Shown in pieces: positions 33,462-41,181 of a stretch of DNA of 41,181 nt (positions are counted from its first letter, which is position 1; the number at the start of each line of letters is the position of its first letter). The notes beneath the pieces are model-generated. The model saw nothing but the letters and a program-made list of their open reading frames with translations. It was not told the DNA's origin and searched no databases. The translations under genes and the position numbers were made by a program. This DNA comes from Pandoraea anhela (GTDB lineage Bacteria; Pseudomonadota; Gammaproteobacteria; Burkholderiales; Burkholderiaceae): contig NZ_CABPSB010000032.1 of the NCBI RefSeq assembly GCF_902459655.1, positions 1 to 41,181 of the forward strand, in the 5' to 3' direction.

Positions 33462-35558
33462 TCACTTCTTCGACGTCACGATGGCATCGGCTACGTTCTT
33501 CGGCGCCTCGGCGTAATGCTTGAACTCCATCGTATACGTGGCGCGGCCTTGCGTGAGCGAGCGCAGCGACGTCGAGTAGCCGAACATTTCCGAGAGCGGC
33601 ACCTCGGCGCGCACGATCTTGCCGCCGCCCACGATATCGTCCATGCCCTGCATGATGCCGCGGCGCCCCGAGAGGTCGCCCATCACGTTGCCCATGAACT
33701 CTTCGGGTGTCTCGACTTCAACGGCCATCATCGGTTCGAGCAACACGGGATCGGCCTTGCGCATCGCCTCCTTGAAGGCCATCGAACCGGCCATGCGGAA
33801 CGCGTTTTCGTTCGAGTCGACGTCGTGGTAAGAGCCGAACGTGAGTGTGACCTTCACGTTGACGACCGGATAGCCGGCGACCACGCCGTTGTTGAGCGTC
33901 TCGCGAATGCCCTTGTCTACGGCCGGGATGTACTCGCGGGGCACCACGCCGCCCTTGATCGCGTCGACGAACTCGTACGGCTTTTCCTTATCCGGTTCGA
34001 GCGTGATGACCACGTCGCCGTACTGGCCGCGCCCGCCCGATTGCTTGACGAACTTGCCCTGCACGTCTTCGACTTTTTTGCGTACGGTCTCGCGATAGGC
34101 GACCTGTGGCTTGCCGACAGTCGCCTCGACGCCGAACTCGCGGCGCATGCGATCGACCAGAATCTCCAGGTGCAGCTCGCCCATCCCCGAGATGATCGTC
34201 TGCCCCGACTCTTCGTCGGTCTGCACGCGGAACGACGGATCTTCCTGCGCGAGGCGGTTGAGCGCGAGGCCCATCTTTTCCTGATCGCCCTTGGTCTTGG
34301 GCTCCACGGCCTGAGAGATCACCGGTTCCGGGAATTCCATCTTCTCGAGGATGATGACGTGATTCGGGTCGCACAGCGTGTCGCCCGTCGTCGCTTCCTT
34401 GAGTCCCACGGCCGCCGCAATGTCGCCGGCGCGCACTTCCTTGAGTTCCTGGCGCGTATTTGCATGCATCTGCAAAATGCGGCCCAGACGCTCCTTCTTG
34501 CCCTTGAGCGGGTTCAGCACGGTGCCGCCCGACTCGATCACGCCGGAGTACACGCGGAAGAAGATCAACTGGCCGACGAACGGGTCGGTCATGATCTTGA
34601 AGGCGAGGGCGGAGAACGGTTCGTCGTCCGACGGATGCCGCTCGATTTCCTTGTCGTCTTCGTCGTGACCGGCGATGGCGGGCACGTCGACCGGCGAGGG
34701 CAGGTATTCGATCACCGCGTCGAGCATGGCCTGCACGCCCTTGTTCTTGAACGCAGTGCCGCACAGCATCGGCACGATTTCGCCGGCGACCGTGCGTTTG
34801 CGCAGGCCCTCCTTGATTTCGTCTTCGGTGAGCGTGTCGCCGCCGAGATACTTTTCCAGCAACGCTTCGCTGGCTTCGGCGGCGGCTTCGATCATCTTCT
34901 CGTGCCACACCTGCGCGGTTTCCCTGAGGGACTCGGGAATGTCGACGTACTCGAACTTCACGCCCTTCGATTCCTCGTCCCAGACGATGCCTTTCATCTT
35001 CACCAGATCGACGACGCCCTGGAAGTTGTCCTCGGCGCCGATCGGGATCTGGATCGGCACGGCATTGCCGCGCAGGCGCTCGTGAATCTGCTTGTGCACG
35101 CGGAAGAAGTCGGCGCCCACACGGTCCATCTTGTTGACGAACGCGATGCGCGGCACCTTGTACTTGTTGGCCTGACGCCAGACGGTTTCCGACTGCGGCT
35201 GCACGCCGCCGACCGAATCGTAGACCATGCAGGCGCCGTCGAGCACGCGCATCGAACGCTCGACTTCGATGGTGAAGTCGACGTGTCCCGGCGTGTCGAT
35301 GATGTTGATGCGATGTTCGGGGAAGTTGCCGGCCATGCCGCGCCAGAAGCAGGTCGTCGCAGCCGACGTGATCGTGATGCCGCGCTCCTGTTCCTGCTCC
35401 ATCCAGTCCATGGTGGCAGCGCCTTCGTGGACTTCGCCCAGCTTGTGGTTGACGCCCGTGTAGAACAGGATCCGCTCGGTCGTCGTGGTCTTGCCAGCGT
35501 CGATATGCGCGCTGATGCCAATGTTCCGGTAGCGCTCGATAGGGGTCTTTCGGGCCAC
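33462..35558 (-). CDS. fusA: Elongation factor G, second copy outside the str operon, 698 aa
   Basis: Full-length EF-G: G1 [22 protein letters not shown], and all five domains to the C-terminus; it drives ribosomal translocation with GTP. The start is a GTG preceded by AGAGGTG. Neighbours are pdxY and a chemotaxis receptor rather than rpsL, rpsG and tuf, so this is an unlinked paralogue, as known in many Burkholderiaceae. Whether it replaces the str-operon copy, or acts in ribosome recycling or stress, cannot be told from sequence. No fusidic-acid protection motif is apparent. Confidence 0.95.
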   Translation of the reverse strand: MARKTPIERYRNIGISAHIDAGKTTTTERILFYTGVNHKLGEVHEGAATMDWMEQEQERGITITSAATTCFWRGMAGNFPEHRINIIDTPGHVDFTIEVERSMRVLDGACMVYDSVGGVQPQSETVWRQANKYKVPRIAFVNKMDRVGADFFRVHKQIHERLRGNAVPIQIPIGAEDNFQGVVDLVKMKGIVWDEESKGVKFEYVDIPESLRETAQVWHEKMIEAAAEASEALLEKYLGGDTLTEDEIKEGLRKRTVAGEIVPMLCGTAFKNKGVQAMLDAVIEYLPSPVDVPAIAGHDEDDKEIERHPSDDEPFSALAFKIMTDPFVGQLIFFRVYSGVIESGGTVLNPLKGKKERLGRILQMHANTRQELKEVRAGDIAAAVGLKEATTGDTLCDPNHVIILEKMEFPEPVISQAVEPKTKGDQEKMGLALNRLAQEDPSFRVQTDEESGQTIISGMGELHLEILVDRMRREFGVEATVGKPQVAYRETVRKKVEDVQGKFVKQSGGRGQYGDVVITLEPDKEKPYEFVDAIKGGVVPREYIPAVDKGIRETLNNGVVAGYPVVNVKVTLTFGSYHDVDSNENAFRMAGSMAFKEAMRKADPVLLEPMMAVEVETPEEFMGNVMGDLSGRRGIMQGMDDIVGGGKIVRAEVPLSEMFGYSTSLRSLTQGRATYTMEFKHYAEAPKNVADAIVTSKK

Positions 35559-35730
35559 AGTACACCTCTTCTCAGACGGTGGGGAAAATGCCTAGCAAGC
35601 CGCCATCATACTCCAATGTCGCCTTGCCGCGCTGAGCGCCACATCGCCCGCAAGACCAGCGTTGACGGGGCTTTTCGATGATGTGCGACTGTCTGACGCG
35701 GGGTGCGGAGGCGTGCGGATCGCCGAAAGA

Positions 35731-35759
35731 CGACGCCCCGGCGAAGGGCCGGGGCGTCG
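35731..35759 (-). terminator. GC-rich hairpin after the chemotaxis receptor gene
   Basis: CGACGCCCCGGC (35731-35742) pairs perfectly with GCCGGGGCGTCG (35748-35759), a 12-bp stem. On the minus strand GTCTTTCGG follows. It lies about 45 bases after the receptor stop. Confidence 0.65.
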
Positions 35760-35805
35760 GGTGTCGCGAGGCATCGAACAATGCCGCGAAAGCGCTTTGC
35801 GGGCG

Positions 35806-37449
35806 TTACGCGACCTGCCGCTGACGCGAGAACGCCAGCACGGCGCCGCGAGGTCCGTGGACGGTCGTGTCCGCATCGTCGTGCGCGGGCGTCACGACAT
35901 CTCCTCCGGGCAAACGGAAGACCGCGACGGCGTCGCGCAGATTGCGCGCCTGATCTTCGAGCGATCCGGCAGCGGCCGTCGCCTGCTCGACGAGGGCGGC
36001 ATTTTGCTGCGTGACCTGATCCATCTGCATGACGGCCGTGTTGACCTGCTCGATGCCCCCCGACTGCTCGCTCGACGCCGCCGAGATTTCACCCATGATG
36101 TCCGTCACGCGCTGCACGGCCTGCACGATCTCCGTCATCGTGCGACCGGCGTCGCGCACTTGCGACGAGCCATCCTCGACCTTGCCCACGGAGGTCTCGA
36201 TGAGCGACTTGATCTCCTTGGCGGCGGCCGCGCTGCGTTGCGCGAGCGTGCGGACTTCGCCCGCGACGACGGCGAAGCCGCGTCCCTGTTCACCGGCGCG
36301 CGCCGCTTCCACGGCGGCGTTCAGCGCGAGGATGTTCGTCTGGAAAGCGATGCCGTCGATGACACCGATGATGTCGTTGATCTTGGTCGAGCTGGCGGCG
36401 ATTTCCTGCATCGACGTCACGGCGCGTTCGACCACGCGCCCGCCCTCGTCGGCGATCTCCGAAGCGTTCGATGCCAACTGGCTGGCTTGTCGGGCGTTGT
36501 CCGCGTTCTGCTTGACGGTGGCCGTCAGTTGTTCCATGGACGACGCCGTCTCTTCGAGCGATGCGGCCTGCTCTTCGGTGCGCGAAGAGAGGTCGGTGTT
36601 GCCCGCGAGCAGTTGCCCCGATGCCGAGGCGATGGCAGCCGTGCCGCTGCGTACGCGTCGCACGATCTGGTCGAGGCTTTCGTTCATGTGCTTGAGGGCC
36701 GCCATCAATTGACCCGTCTCGTCGCGGCTCGTCACGTCGATGCGGCTCGTGAGGTCGCCCTGGGCGACGCGTTCGGCTACCTCCACGGCGTGTGCAAGCG
36801 GGCGCGTGATGCTGCGCGTGACCGACCATGCTGCCAGAATGCCGACCACGGCGGCCACCGCGCCCAGCACCACGAGCAGCCACTTCGCAAACGCGATGTC
36901 GGCGCTCGTGGCGGCGCCGGTCTCGTCGAGAATCTTCTTCTGGAGCGTAACCAGCTCGGCGGCTTCGGTCTGCATGGCGTCCAGCGCGGGCAGCGCCTGA
37001 TGTTGCACGATACCGAGCGCGGTCTCGCGCTGATCGGCGTCCAGTTCGGCAGTGATCGCCGTGCGCGCTTTCTTGAAGGCCTCGTTTTGATCGCGGATGT
37101 TCGTGATCAGCCGCTTGCCGTTTTCCGACGTGACGTACTTGTCGAGCAAGGCCTGCGCTTCGCCCATGCGCGCGAGGTTCACGTCGATGCGCTCGTTGTA
37201 GGTGGTGCGTTGCGCCGGGTTCGTCGTAGTGAAGAATTCCAGCAAGCGCCGTCCGTTGCCGCGCACCATCGCGTCGATGGTGTGGGCGGCGTCGGCCTTC
37301 GCCCAGGCGCTGGTGAGCAGTTCCTCGTTGGCGCGTTCGATGGCAACGAAGCGCACCAGCGCGATGACCAGCATGCTGAGAAGCAGAACGAGCAACGTGC
37401 CGAAACCGATGGCCAAACGGGTTCGGATCTTGAGGTCGGCGATGCGCAT
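35806..37449 (-). CDS. Methyl-accepting chemotaxis protein, 547 aa
   Basis: Layout of a Tar-like receptor: TM1 at about 12-34, a periplasmic four-helix-bundle domain (4HB_MCP) to about 188, TM2 at about 190-212, HAMP, and a cytoplasmic signalling helix with the conserved tip [20 protein letters not shown]. Methylation-type Glu/Gln clusters are visible in the [18 protein letters not shown] region. The tail lacks a CheR-binding pentapeptide. The ligand is unknown. It is alone, with no che genes nearby. Confidence 0.93.
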   Translation of the reverse strand: MRIADLKIRTRLAIGFGTLLVLLLSMLVIALVRFVAIERANEELLTSAWAKADAAHTIDAMVRGNGRRLLEFFTTTNPAQRTTYNERIDVNLARMGEAQALLDKYVTSENGKRLITNIRDQNEAFKKARTAITAELDADQRETALGIVQHQALPALDAMQTEAAELVTLQKKILDETGAATSADIAFAKWLLVVLGAVAAVVGILAAWSVTRSITRPLAHAVEVAERVAQGDLTSRIDVTSRDETGQLMAALKHMNESLDQIVRRVRSGTAAIASASGQLLAGNTDLSSRTEEQAASLEETASSMEQLTATVKQNADNARQASQLASNASEIADEGGRVVERAVTSMQEIAASSTKINDIIGVIDGIAFQTNILALNAAVEAARAGEQGRGFAVVAGEVRTLAQRSAAAAKEIKSLIETSVGKVEDGSSQVRDAGRTMTEIVQAVQRVTDIMGEISAASSEQSGGIEQVNTAVMQMDQVTQQNAALVEQATAAAGSLEDQARNLRDAVAVFRLPGGDVVTPAHDDADTTVHGPRGAVLAFSRQRQVA

Positions 37450-37765
37450 AGAGAATGACTCCTTTTAGAGATTTGGTGCCGGGCGACACGCATGGCGTGT
37501 GGCCGAGGGCGTTTCGAGGAGTGGTCGCCGGTCTGCCGTAGTGCGCGTCGATACCAGGGGTGGGGCGCGACGCGGCGTTGGCTCACGCGCCGGTCTCGAC
37601 ACGTGTGACATGTCCGGCGACGCGTGACGGGGGGATTCGATGAAGCCAGTCCGTCTCACTTCGTATACGACAAGAAATACGAGAACTGAAGGTCTCCTGT
37701 GACGAAACGGGGTAAACGACAGGCAGATGAGCAACGAGAGGCGGGGGAGGTGAAGGCGATGAGTG
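37450..37765. other. Intergenic region upstream of the chemotaxis receptor, no gene seen
   Basis: About 315 bp without a gene, holding the receptor promoter region. It leads into the G-rich 11-bp repeat array. Confidence 0.4.
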
Positions 37766-37836
37766 GGTGATGAAGGGGTGATGAGGGGGTGATGAGGGGG
37801 TGATGAAGGGGTGATGAAGGGGTGATGAGGGGGGGG
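37766..37836. repeat. G-rich 11-bp tandem repeat, six units
   Basis: Six direct copies of GGTGATGARGG run from 37766 to 37831 and end in a G8 run (37829-37836), followed by further G-runs to about 37860. Runs of four to eight G on one strand could form quadruplexes. It lies between the receptor gene and the BNR gene. Confidence 0.85.
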
Positions 37837-37933
37837 TGAGGGGGGGGATGAGGGAGGGTGAGTGAGGCGATGAACGCCGATGGGTTCGGGAACGCGGGCC
37901 GCCGTGGGCGGCTCGCGTCTCGATTTAGAGGAA

Positions 37934-39103
37934 TCAGACAAAACGCACGGCATAGACGGGTGGCAAATGGGCCGAGAGGCTTTGCCATTGTTCGCCGGCG
38001 TTGTCGCTCAGCCAGAGCGCGCCTGTGGTGGAGCCCATTGCGAGGGTGCGGCCGCTGGCGTCGATATCCAGGCCGTGCCGGTAGATGAGGTCGTAGGAGG
38101 GGGTCTCCGGCAACCCCTGCGAGAGCGCAGTGAAGGACTCACCGCCGTCGCGGGTTCGCGTGACGACCAGCCGCGCGTCGACGGGAATGCGGCACGCGTC
38201 GCGCTGCGCGGGCACGAACCAGGCGATGTCGGGATCGTGCGGGTCAACCGCGACCGCGAAGCCGAAACTCGAGGGCGCCGCCTGAATGCGTCGCCACGAC
38301 GCGCCGTAGTCGAGTGTGCGGAAGATGCCGTTGTGATGCTGTGCCCACAGCACATTGGGGGCGTCGCGGCACTGTACGAGCCGGTGCACGTCTTGCGCGT
38401 TCGGATCGAACCGGCGCTCGGGCGGCATGTAATCGGCTTCCATACCCGATGCCGCCAGCGCCCACGTGGCGCCCGCGTCCCTCGTTCGCCATACGCCTCC
38501 CGTCGATACCGCGACCATCACCTGACGGCTGTCGTGCGGGTCGATGCATATCGAGTGAATGCCGGCGTGGTCGTAGCCGCCACCCATCCATTCGGCGCGC
38601 TCCGGACGATCCCACAGACTCTGCACCAGTTCCCAGCGGCGGCCGTGATCGTCAGAGCGGAACAGGCCGCCCGGGATCGTGCCCGCCCAGAGGACGCCGG
38701 GCGCGTCCGGTCCCGCGGCTTCGAGCGACCAGAGGAGATCGACCGACGGCGCTTGTTCAGCATCGCCGGACGTATCAGTCGTATCTGTCGTATCAGGTGC
38801 ATTCGGTGTATCCGACGATTCGGACGATGGTGAGGTCTCGCCTTGCGGCGCAAACGCCGGCGGCGGGAGAGCCGTCCAGTCTTTCGCTTCGCGCGCACGG
38901 CACCACAGCTTGACGCCGAAGTGACCGAGATTGAGCGCCGCGTAGTCCGTGCCGTCGCGGGCATCGTGCAGCACCATGCTGACCGGCTCGCCCGGAAAAT
39001 CGGGCGTGCTCGACGTCAATCGCCAGGTGTTGCCGTCCCGTTGCCAAGTGAACAATCCCTTGCGCGTTGCGACCAGTAGCGTCGCACCCATGACGTGTTC
39101 CAT
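37934..39103 (-). CDS. BNR/Asp-box beta-propeller protein, 389 aa
   Basis: Five Asp-box-like repeats are visible (SDDHGRRWEL, TRDAGATWAL, TLDYGASWRR, TRDGGESFTA, SDNAGEQWQS), typical of sialidase-like or YCF48-like six-bladed propellers. The start MEHVMGATLLVATRKGLFTW matches uncharacterised exo-alpha-sialidase-annotated proteins, but no sialidase catalytic arginine triad or FRIP motif is evident, so an enzymatic role is doubtful. A low-complexity Thr/Asp-rich insert lies near residues 95-115. AGGAGG before the ATG at 39103. There is no signal peptide. A MoaD/ThiS-like gene lies 170 bp upstream in the same direction. Confidence 0.8.
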   Translation of the reverse strand: MEHVMGATLLVATRKGLFTWQRDGNTWRLTSSTPDFPGEPVSMVLHDARDGTDYAALNLGHFGVKLWCRAREAKDWTALPPPAFAPQGETSPSSESSDTPNAPDTTDTTDTSGDAEQAPSVDLLWSLEAAGPDAPGVLWAGTIPGGLFRSDDHGRRWELVQSLWDRPERAEWMGGGYDHAGIHSICIDPHDSRQVMVAVSTGGVWRTRDAGATWALAASGMEADYMPPERRFDPNAQDVHRLVQCRDAPNVLWAQHHNGIFRTLDYGASWRRIQAAPSSFGFAVAVDPHDPDIAWFVPAQRDACRIPVDARLVVTRTRDGGESFTALSQGLPETPSYDLIYRHGLDIDASGRTLAMGSTTGALWLSDNAGEQWQSLSAHLPPVYAVRFV

Positions 39104-39273
39104 GCTGTGCCTCCTTGGCTGGCGCCGGGCGTGTCGTCTTGTCGTTGCCCGCGTAGCTTGCTCGGTGATTCGCGATGGCCCGCGAAGGTGCGTGCCGCAC
39201 GGTGCCCGTCGGCATCGCGACGACGCCATCCGATGTCGTTGGCCGGCGGGTGCGGCAGTTCCGGTTTCCTGCG

Positions 39274-39543
39274 TCATCCCCCCGAGAGCGCTTGCGCGAC
39301 ATAGACGCTGCTCGCGCTCGTCAGCCCGTCGCCCAGCGCCAGGCGATCGCGAATCAATCGGCCGTCCACGAAGACGGCGACGTGCGGGCGCAGACGCCCT
39401 TGGTCGTTAAATAGATAACCGCGAAGCTCGGGGATGCGCGATACGCATTGCGTCAGCGCTTCATGCACGCTAACGCCGTCGACCTGCTGCGCGTCGACGC
39501 TTACGTGACGTTGGATTGCGGGTGCGAAGGTGACAGTCGCCAT
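39274..39543 (-). CDS. MoaD/ThiS-like ubiquitin-fold protein, 89 aa
   Basis: A beta-grasp fold with the VSVHEALTQCVSRIPELRGYLFN helix, RLRPHVAVFVDG strand, LGDGLTSASSVYV and a free C-terminal Gly-Gly, as in sulfur carriers and ubiquitin-like small modifiers. Its partner activating enzyme (E1-like) is not in the window, and no molybdopterin or thiamine genes are near. The neighbour is a BNR propeller gene, a pair I recall as recurrent in Burkholderia-type genomes. It may carry sulfur or be attached to a target; unknown. Confidence 0.85.
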   Translation of the reverse strand: MATVTFAPAIQRHVSVDAQQVDGVSVHEALTQCVSRIPELRGYLFNDQGRLRPHVAVFVDGRLIRDRLALGDGLTSASSVYVAQALSGG

Positions 39544-39925
39544 AGCGTCATGGGGCGAACGCCGTCTCGGTGTACGGACGGTCGGTCGGCGTCGATCGGA
39601 CTTCCAGTGTAGACAATGAGGATCATCTGCACGGCAGATGTCCCAAGATTGTGGTCGGTCTGTTGTGCGTGCGCCGCGCTATGTATGTCGGGAAATAACG
39701 CAGCGACCATGCTTGGTAGACGCAAGTTGCGTGCGTGCGCTGCGTGCAGGGCGCTGTTTGGTGTCCTTTGCATGACGCGCGACGAGTCTCGATGCGCGTG
39801 AAGCGTGATCGTAGGGTGTGGCATCGCATATCGGACACTCCCCAACCCCATTCACCCCGTTATTAGTCACCATTATCAGAGTGCCCGCGCGCGAGGTGCC
39901 GCAGGCGAAATTCCGGGAGGGAGTG
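39544..39925. other. Divergent intergenic region, no gene seen
   Basis: About 380 bp between the MoaD-like gene and the 120-aa gene, which point away from each other. Both promoters should lie here. Short open frames are Arg/Cys-rich and unlikely to be genes. Confidence 0.45.
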
Positions 39926-40288
39926 ATGGCAAGACTGAAGGGAAAGGATATCGGGATGGGGCGTTGGTCGGATGCCGCGATCAGGCGTCAGTGGCGGTTG
40001 CACCGGGCGGGGGAAGCGTCGCAGACGGTCGATCCTGCGGTAAAGCGTCCGCCGGAACTGGCGAAGTGTGAAGGGCATTTCGTATGGAGTGTGCGGCAGG
40101 CGGCGTTCATCGGTCGTCACGACGATCCGGCCAAAGGGGGCGGTCGTCAGTATGCGACCTGCACTGCGCAGGCGAAGCGCTACGATAGCGTGGCGGCAGC
40201 GAGAGCGGCGGGCGACGCATTGGTCGGCGACGTGTTGATCATGTACGGCTATGCGCCGAACAGTCCGCTATATGTGGTGGGGCGTTGA
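39926..40288 (+). CDS. Hypothetical protein, 120 aa
   Basis: GGGAGG before the ATG at 39926 sets the start. The N-terminus is basic (MARLKGKDIGMGRWSDAAIRRQWRLH), followed by a mixed alpha/beta part with FVWSVRQAAFIGRHDD and a cysteine in YATCTAQAKRY. No family recognised; DNA or RNA binding is possible from the charge only. It stands alone. Confidence 0.65.
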   Translation: MARLKGKDIGMGRWSDAAIRRQWRLHRAGEASQTVDPAVKRPPELAKCEGHFVWSVRQAAFIGRHDDPAKGGGRQYATCTAQAKRYDSVAAARAAGDALVGDVLIMYGYAPNSPLYVVGR

Positions 40289-40415
40289 CCGAGAGTGGTG
40301 GCGAGCGCGGAATGTACTGCGTCGCTGCCCGGTGCTTCGGTTTGAAGCGCCGGGCAGTATCGGCAAGTCAGCGAGTCGGCATTGCGTCCGGAGTGGTGCG
40401 GAGTGCGTGCGAAAT

Positions 40416-40469
40416 GCTGATAAAGCTGATAAAGCTGATAAAGCTGATGAAGCTGATGAAGCTGATGAA
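40416..40469. repeat. 9-bp tandem repeat, six units
   Basis: Three copies of GCTGATAAA are followed by three of GCTGATGAA, exact within each set. It lies between the 120-aa gene and the end of the glycine-zipper lipoprotein gene. Confidence 0.9.
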
Positions 40470-40501
40470 GCGCGCGTGAATGCGCGCCAAATGCGCTGCG
40501 C

Positions 40502-40690
40502 TTACTTGCCGAGTTCGTGACCGATGACACCGCCGACGACGGCCCCGCCGATCGTCCCGGCGGTGCTGCCGCCGGTGGCTTCGTGACCGATGACGCCGCC
40601 CGCTGCTGCGCCACCCAGCGTGCACCCGAGGAGGGAGGAACCCATCGCAAGTGCCGTGATGACAACGAGTATCGACTTCGCCATTTTCAT
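40502..40690 (-). CDS. Small glycine-zipper lipoprotein, 62 aa
   Basis: A signal peptide with lipobox LLGC gives a lipidated cysteine near residue 23. The mature part is a Gly-zipper duplicate (GGAAAGGVIGHE, then GGAVVGGVIGHE), as in small osmotic-stress or outer-membrane lipoproteins of the glycine-zipper 2TM type. AGGAG precedes the ATG at 40690. It is probably in the outer membrane; exact role unknown. Confidence 0.8.
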   Translation of the reverse strand: MKMAKSILVVITALAMGSSLLGCTLGGAAAGGVIGHEATGGSTAGTIGGAVVGGVIGHELGK

Positions 40691-40940
40691 GATGCGTCTC
40701 CTGTTGTAGCAAGTGCCGGCTGCGGCCCGCGCAGCGGCATGACTTCAGCTTAGCGCGCCGCTGTCTGGCGCTCTATCGGTTGCGGCTGAAAGGCCTGTAG
40801 GAATCGGACGACAGTGTGGCGGCGCAGCGCTGTCGGATCGTGGCAACGGGCGGCCTGAAGCCTTGGGATAGACGCGGTGATGCACCCATCACGGTGCCGA
40901 TGCGTGACGTGGCATGGCCACGACGAGGTCGCAGAAACGA
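40691..40940. other. Intergenic region, no gene seen
   Basis: About 250 bp between the lipoprotein gene and the hairpin after tRNA-Lys; the lipoprotein promoter should lie here. Confidence 0.4.
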
Positions 40941-40967
40941 CAAGGGCCGCACATTGTGCGGCCCTTG
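40941..40967 (-). terminator. Hairpin after the first tRNA-Lys
   Basis: CAAGGGCCGCACA (40941-40953) pairs with TGTGCGGCCCTTG (40955-40967); the stem closes on about three bases. It lies ten bases after the tRNA 3' end in the direction of transcription and is followed by GTCGTTTCTG. Confidence 0.6.
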
Positions 40968-40976
40968 CGAGGCATC

Positions 40977-41052
40977 TGGTGGGGCGTGAGTGACTCGAAC
41001 ACTCGACCTACGGATTAAGAGTCCGCTGCTCTACCAACTGAGCTAACGCCCC
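40977..41052 (-). tRNA. tRNA-Lys (anticodon CTT)
   Basis: Complete 76-base cloverleaf on the minus strand, 5' end at 41052: acceptor GGGGCGT, D-arm TAGCTCAGTTGG, anticodon loop CTCTTAA, T-loop TGTTCGAGTCA, discriminator A and encoded CCA. Identical to the copy at 41107. Confidence 0.97.
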
Positions 41053-41069
41053 GGTGCTACCGGGAACAA

Positions 41070-41096
41070 AAAAGGCTGCAAGCGTCGCAGCCTTTT
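41070..41096 (-). terminator. Hairpin with T-run between the two tRNA-Lys copies
   Basis: AAAAGGCTGC (41070-41079) pairs with GCAGCCTTTT (41087-41096); on the minus strand six T follow. It lies about ten bases after the right-hand tRNA copy, so it may end that transcript and make the left copy depend on partial read-through. Confidence 0.65.
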
Positions 41097-41106
41097 CGTG
41101 ATGCTT

Positions 41107-41181
41107 TGGTGGGGCGTGAGTGACTCGAACACTCGACCTACGGATTAAGAGTCCGCTGCTCTACCAACTGAGCTAACGCCC
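41107..41181 (-). tRNA. Second tRNA-Lys (CTT), cut by the window end
   Basis: Same sequence as the copy at 40977-41052; only the first 5' base is outside the window. CCA is encoded. Confidence 0.95.

Noticed and set aside
33408-35681. 757-codon frame opposite fusA
   Set aside because: Antisense of a fully conserved EF-G gene; such long mirror frames are common in high-GC DNA.
35662-37458. 598-codon frame opposite the chemotaxis receptor
   Set aside because: Mirror frame of the receptor gene; Arg/His/Gly-rich and without domain pattern.

Overview
The window looks like a chromosomal segment of a Burkholderiaceae bacterium, most likely Pandoraea or a close relative. The reasons are the high GC with strong G/C third positions, the betaproteobacterial gene content (dusA, purT, pdxY, a second EF-G gene, an S-formylglutathione hydrolase gene), and one GC-richer core joined to a GC-poorer foreign block. 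The assignment to genus is inference from gene content only.

Region 1 (1 to about 9,130) is the right part of an integrated element. It ends with a tyrosine recombinase (7887-8987) that reads away from the start of dusA. This is the arrangement of integrases that use the 5' end of dusA as attachment site. From left to right the element carries the first codons of a probable IS transposase, a PrtN-like pyocin/prophage activator, the C-terminal part of a rolling-circle replication protein, and about 0.9 kb of hairpin-rich DNA without genes. A few small hypothetical or membrane proteins and a cluster of palindromes follow. Then comes a large, lower-GC STAND ATPase (4595-7387) with an N-terminal Schlafen/AlbA-type domain, a NB-ARC-like NTPase and a helical C-terminus. 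That protein is the best candidate for a phage-defence cargo. The left end of the element is not in the window.

Region 2 (9,130 to about 28,160) is mostly core genome: dusA, tRNA-His, a secreted beta-helix glycosidase (GH87/mycodextranase-like), a probable small RNA, a DUF1488 protein and a NUDIX plus metallo-beta-lactamase fusion. A flavin monooxygenase/SDR/alpha-beta hydrolase operon follows, divergent from a TetR regulator. Next come purT, a cold-shock protein, a basic secreted protein, a DUF484-GGDEF diguanylate cyclase, an AEC permease, a GntR/FadR-type regulator and small membrane proteins.

Region 3 (about 28,160 to 31,150) is a compact unit read leftward: a regulator with two OmpR-type winged-helix domains, a GH18 chitinase with no signal peptide, and a 66-residue holin-like membrane protein two bases after the chitinase. 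This resembles holin-assisted (type 10-like) chitinase release and is the second candidate system.

Region 4 (31,150 to the end) is again core: S-formylglutathione hydrolase, pdxY, a second fusA, a methyl-accepting chemotaxis protein, a BNR/Asp-box propeller protein with a MoaD/ThiS-like ubiquitin-fold partner, two small proteins and two identical tRNA-Lys(CTT) genes. Five short-unit tandem repeat arrays lie in intergenic DNA between 13.5 and 40.5 kb.
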